A stretch of DNA of 8,296 nt from Nitrospirota bacterium (GTDB lineage: Bacteria > Nitrospirota > Nitrospiria > Nitrospirales > UBA8639), in the NCBI GenBank assembly GCA_029881175.1, contig JAOUNC010000106.1, forward strand, positions 1-8,296, in the 5' to 3' direction. A program made the position numbers and the translations under genes. The notes beneath the pieces are model-generated. The model worked only from the letters and a program-made list of their open reading frames with translations, made no database searches and was not told the origin of the DNA. Within the stretch, counting starts at the first letter, position 1; each line of letters starts with the position of its first letter. This document shows positions 6,870 to 8,296 of this stretch, piece by piece.

Positions 6870-6886
6870 AATTTACGAAGTAAATT
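6870..6886. promoter_or_regulatory. Perfect palindrome upstream of the parvulin gene
   Basis: AATTTAC-GAA-GTAAATT is a 7-bp perfect inverted repeat with a three-base spacer, 51 bp before the parvulin start. It could be a repressor operator or a small leader hairpin. A TATAAG hexamer at 6915-6920 is a possible -10 element without an obvious -35 partner. Confidence 0.3.
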
Positions 6887-6926
6887 GGAAGGGGATGTCT
6901 TTGCCGAATTGAAGTATAAGAATGAT

Positions 6927-6932
6927 AAGGAG
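6927..6932 (+). promoter_or_regulatory. Ribosome binding site of the parvulin gene
   Basis: AAGGAG followed by five bases and ATG. It is a well-placed, strong site that fixes the start of the small prolyl isomerase and supports the gene as expressed. Confidence 0.8.
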
Positions 6933-6937
6933 AACGT

Positions 6938-7216
6938 ATGGAGTGGAGAGCCAGTCATATTTTAGTGAAAGAAAAAGGGTTGGCCGACGACCTGAGAAAG
7001 CGAATTAAAAGCGGAACAAAATTTGCCGAATTAGCCAAAGAATTTTCGACCTGCCCAAGCAAATCAAAAAGTGGGGATCTTGGGTGGTTCGGTCCAGGCA
7101 AAATGGTCAAAGCATTTGAAGATGCGGTCAAACGGATGGGGCATGGAAGCATTAGTCCAGTGGTCAAAACCCAATTCGGATATCACATTATTAAAAAAAC
7201 TGGACAGAAGGAATAA
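6938..7216 (+). CDS. ppiC: Single-domain parvulin peptidyl-prolyl cis-trans isomerase
   Basis: 92 aa, almost exactly the length of E. coli PpiC (93 aa), and the whole protein is one rotamase domain. It catalyses cis-trans isomerisation of prolyl bonds and helps protein folding. Family landmarks are in order: SHILV (6-10, with His7), FAELAKEFSTCPS (29-41, with Cys39 at the catalytic acidic/Cys position), SGDLGWFGPGKMVKAF (45-60, with Met56 and Phe60 lining the pocket), and TQFGYHIIK (78-86, with Phe80 and His83). There is no signal peptide and no SurA-like chaperone region, so it is expected in the cytoplasm. It has its own strong ribosome binding site and sits alone between the regulator and a degenerate region. 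Nothing in the domain looks damaged. Confidence 0.93.
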   Translation: MEWRASHILVKEKGLADDLRKRIKSGTKFAELAKEFSTCPSKSKSGDLGWFGPGKMVKAFEDAVKRMGHGSISPVVKTQFGYHIIKKTGQKE

Positions 7217-7371
7217 TCCTCTTGAGGTCAAACGTGACATCGCTCTAACTGAACAAGAAGTATTGCCAACTGAATTTACGACAAAAAGTAGAACGTCGTT
7301 CGCAGAACGATGGCACCCTCCCTTATTGGCCCATTTCATCCTGTCAAACCTGAGCTTGAAAGAGCTGAACA

Positions 7372-7645
7372 TTGAATCGCCTGCATCCGCTGGCAACTGA
7401 GGTGGAACGCATCCTGTCTGAATCCAGCTCACGTCAAAAACCAATGAGCCTGCATCAATTGGCGGAACCCGCGCATGTGACATTTTTAAGGTTTCCTTGC
7501 TGTGCTTGACCGGGAGCATGGCCACACGACGAAAGGTGAAGAACATGCATTGCTCAGGCATTGGTCATGCAGGTACCACTGTGCTCTGAAGCTTTTCGCC
7601 CGTTCGCGTGAACGACCTCGCATTCAAGAGGAAGGGGGCAAGTGA
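7372..7645 (+). pseudogene. Possible frameshifted small gene, HTH-like fragment
   Basis: One frame runs 45 codons from a TTG at 7372 (NRLHPLATEVERILSE, then KPMSLHQLAEPAHVT) and stops at 7507-7509. The +1 frame is open from 7490 to a TGA at 7643-7645 and reads FLAVLDREHGHTTKGEE, then HALLRHW. Removing one T near 7491-7493 fuses them into about 90 residues. In the fusion, SLHQLAEPAHVT followed by LAVLDREHG looks like the helix-turn-helix and wing approach of a small regulator. This is suggestive only: the start is a weak TTG with no clear ribosome binding site, and I recognise no specific family. It could equally be non-coding sequence. It lies 155 bp downstream of the parvulin gene on the same strand. 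Confidence 0.3.
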
Positions 7646-7657
7646 ATCCCCCATTTT
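7634..7657 (+). terminator. Hairpin, possible intrinsic terminator
   Basis: GGGGG (7634-7638) pairs with CCCCC (7648-7652) over a nine-base loop, followed by A and four Ts. The T tract is short, so this is a weak candidate. It overlaps the end of the possible frameshifted gene and would suit termination of plus-strand transcription before the convergent epimerase gene. Confidence 0.35.
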
Positions 7658-7708
7658 CAGAGGGCAACCGCGTTTCTTTAAGGCTTAACGGGGAATCCTG
7701 ACGGAAAA

Positions 7709-8296
7709 CTAAAAGAACGTGGAAAGGCCGGTGCTGAGATCGGTTAAATCCTGTGTGGGCATCAGAGAACGCAATCGTGTGATATCGGCTTCGGAAAACG
7801 GAATATCGCCGACCCGGGGAGCATGATGCACAATCTCTACCGGTCGCTTGGCGCAACGAGATAACATTTCGATTAATTCTAACAAGGTATGACTTTTCCC
7901 CGTCGCGACATGACAGACTCCCGTCATCTCACTCAATAGGGCTTGCACATTGGCTCTAGCCACATCTTTCACAAAAATAAAATCGCGCGTCTGAGATCCA
8001 TCCCCAAACACTGCAAGCGGTTGTCGGGCTTCAATCATGGCAATAAATTTACTGATCACTCCAGCGTAGGACGAGGTGGGATCCTGTCGTGGACCATACA
8101 CATTGAAATAGCGAAGCCCCAAGAGAGATAAGGAAAATTCTCGGGAAAATAACGCCGCATATTGATCGTTCACATATTTTTCTAATCCATACGGAGAACA
8201 TGGCTCCTTGTTATCTCCTTCCGCTATCGGCAATCGTTGCGGGCGGCCATAAACAGCGGCACTTGAGGCATAGACAAAGCGTGGGATACGAAATGT
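7709..8296 (-). CDS. NAD-dependent sugar-nucleotide epimerase, 5'-truncated by window end
   Basis: The C-terminal 195 residues of an extended short-chain dehydrogenase/reductase of the GalE/WbpP type, probably a UDP-hexose 4-epimerase. The frame stays open to the window edge, so the N-terminal Rossmann GxxGxxG region lies outside; the TTG at 8233 inside it is not a real start. Visible landmarks, counted from the window edge, are YASSAAVYG (9-17) with the catalytic Ser, SPYGLEKYVN (34-43) giving the YxxxK pair Tyr36 and Lys40, then RYFNVYGPRQDP and FGDGSQTRDFIFVKDVARAN, which are typical of sugar-nucleotide binding in this family. The product would feed surface polysaccharide or LPS synthesis. 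Exact substrate (Glc/Gal or GlcNAc/GalNAc forms) cannot be decided from this part. It converges on the parvulin gene and no partner is visible in the window. Confidence 0.9.
   Translation of the reverse strand, partial: TFRIPRFVYASSAAVYGRPQRLPIAEGDNKEPCSPYGLEKYVNDQYAALFSREFSLSLLGLRYFNVYGPRQDPTSSYAGVISKFIAMIEARQPLAVFGDGSQTRDFIFVKDVARANVQALLSEMTGVCHVATGKSHTLLELIEMLSRCAKRPVEIVHHAPRVGDIPFSEADITRLRSLMPTQDLTDLSTGLSTFF

Noticed and set aside
7071..7400. 109-codon plus-strand frame overlapping ppiC
   Set aside because: About half of it is a shifted reading of ppiC; the remaining part has no recognisable motif.
7064..7561. 165-codon minus-strand frame opposite ppiC
   Set aside because: Its 3' part is antisense to the certain parvulin gene, composition is unnatural and no motif is visible.

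Overview
This is a chromosomal window from a Gram-negative (diderm) bacterium: it encodes an outer-membrane TolC-type channel and a periplasmic adaptor. The best guess is Nitrospira or a relative (Nitrospirota). That guess rests on remembered resemblance of the imperfect-hairpin element at 189-310 to dispersed elements in Nitrospira genomes, and on general codon and GC character. It is an inference I could not test.

Layout. Positions 1-342 have no gene I can support, but hold a MITE/REP-like hairpin of about 122 bp. Positions 343-4953 are a three-gene minus-strand operon, transcribed in the order HlyD-type adaptor, TolC-type channel, ABC half-exporter. Together these have the architecture of a type I secretion/efflux complex. 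The ABC protein keeps its six-helix membrane domain and an intact reading frame, but essentially every nucleotide-binding motif has been replaced: Walker A, Q-loop, signature, Walker B glutamate and switch histidine. This is the most unusual feature of the window. Positions 4954-5795 have no clearly intact long gene. They hold a palindrome near the operon's likely promoter, two or three short minus-strand reading frames that look like remnants of a small operon, an AT-rich stretch with an 11-bp direct repeat, and a strong GC-rich hairpin.

An NhaR-like LysR-family regulator (5796-6707, +) follows, then a single-domain parvulin prolyl isomerase of PpiC type (6938-7216, +). The stretch 7217-7708 contains what looks like a frameshifted small gene (7372-7645, +). 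The window closes with the 3' part of an NAD-dependent sugar-nucleotide epimerase (7709-8296, -), whose N-terminal Rossmann region lies outside.

How they may work together. The adaptor, channel and ABC-like protein should form one trans-envelope assembly. With a dead-looking ATPase, either a second active ATPase acts in trans or the ABC protein has a non-transport (scaffold or regulatory) role. The regulator is divergent from this operon, and a LysR-compatible T-N11-A palindrome lies about 95 bp upstream of the adaptor gene, so regulation is conceivable but unproven. No secretion cargo gene is visible.
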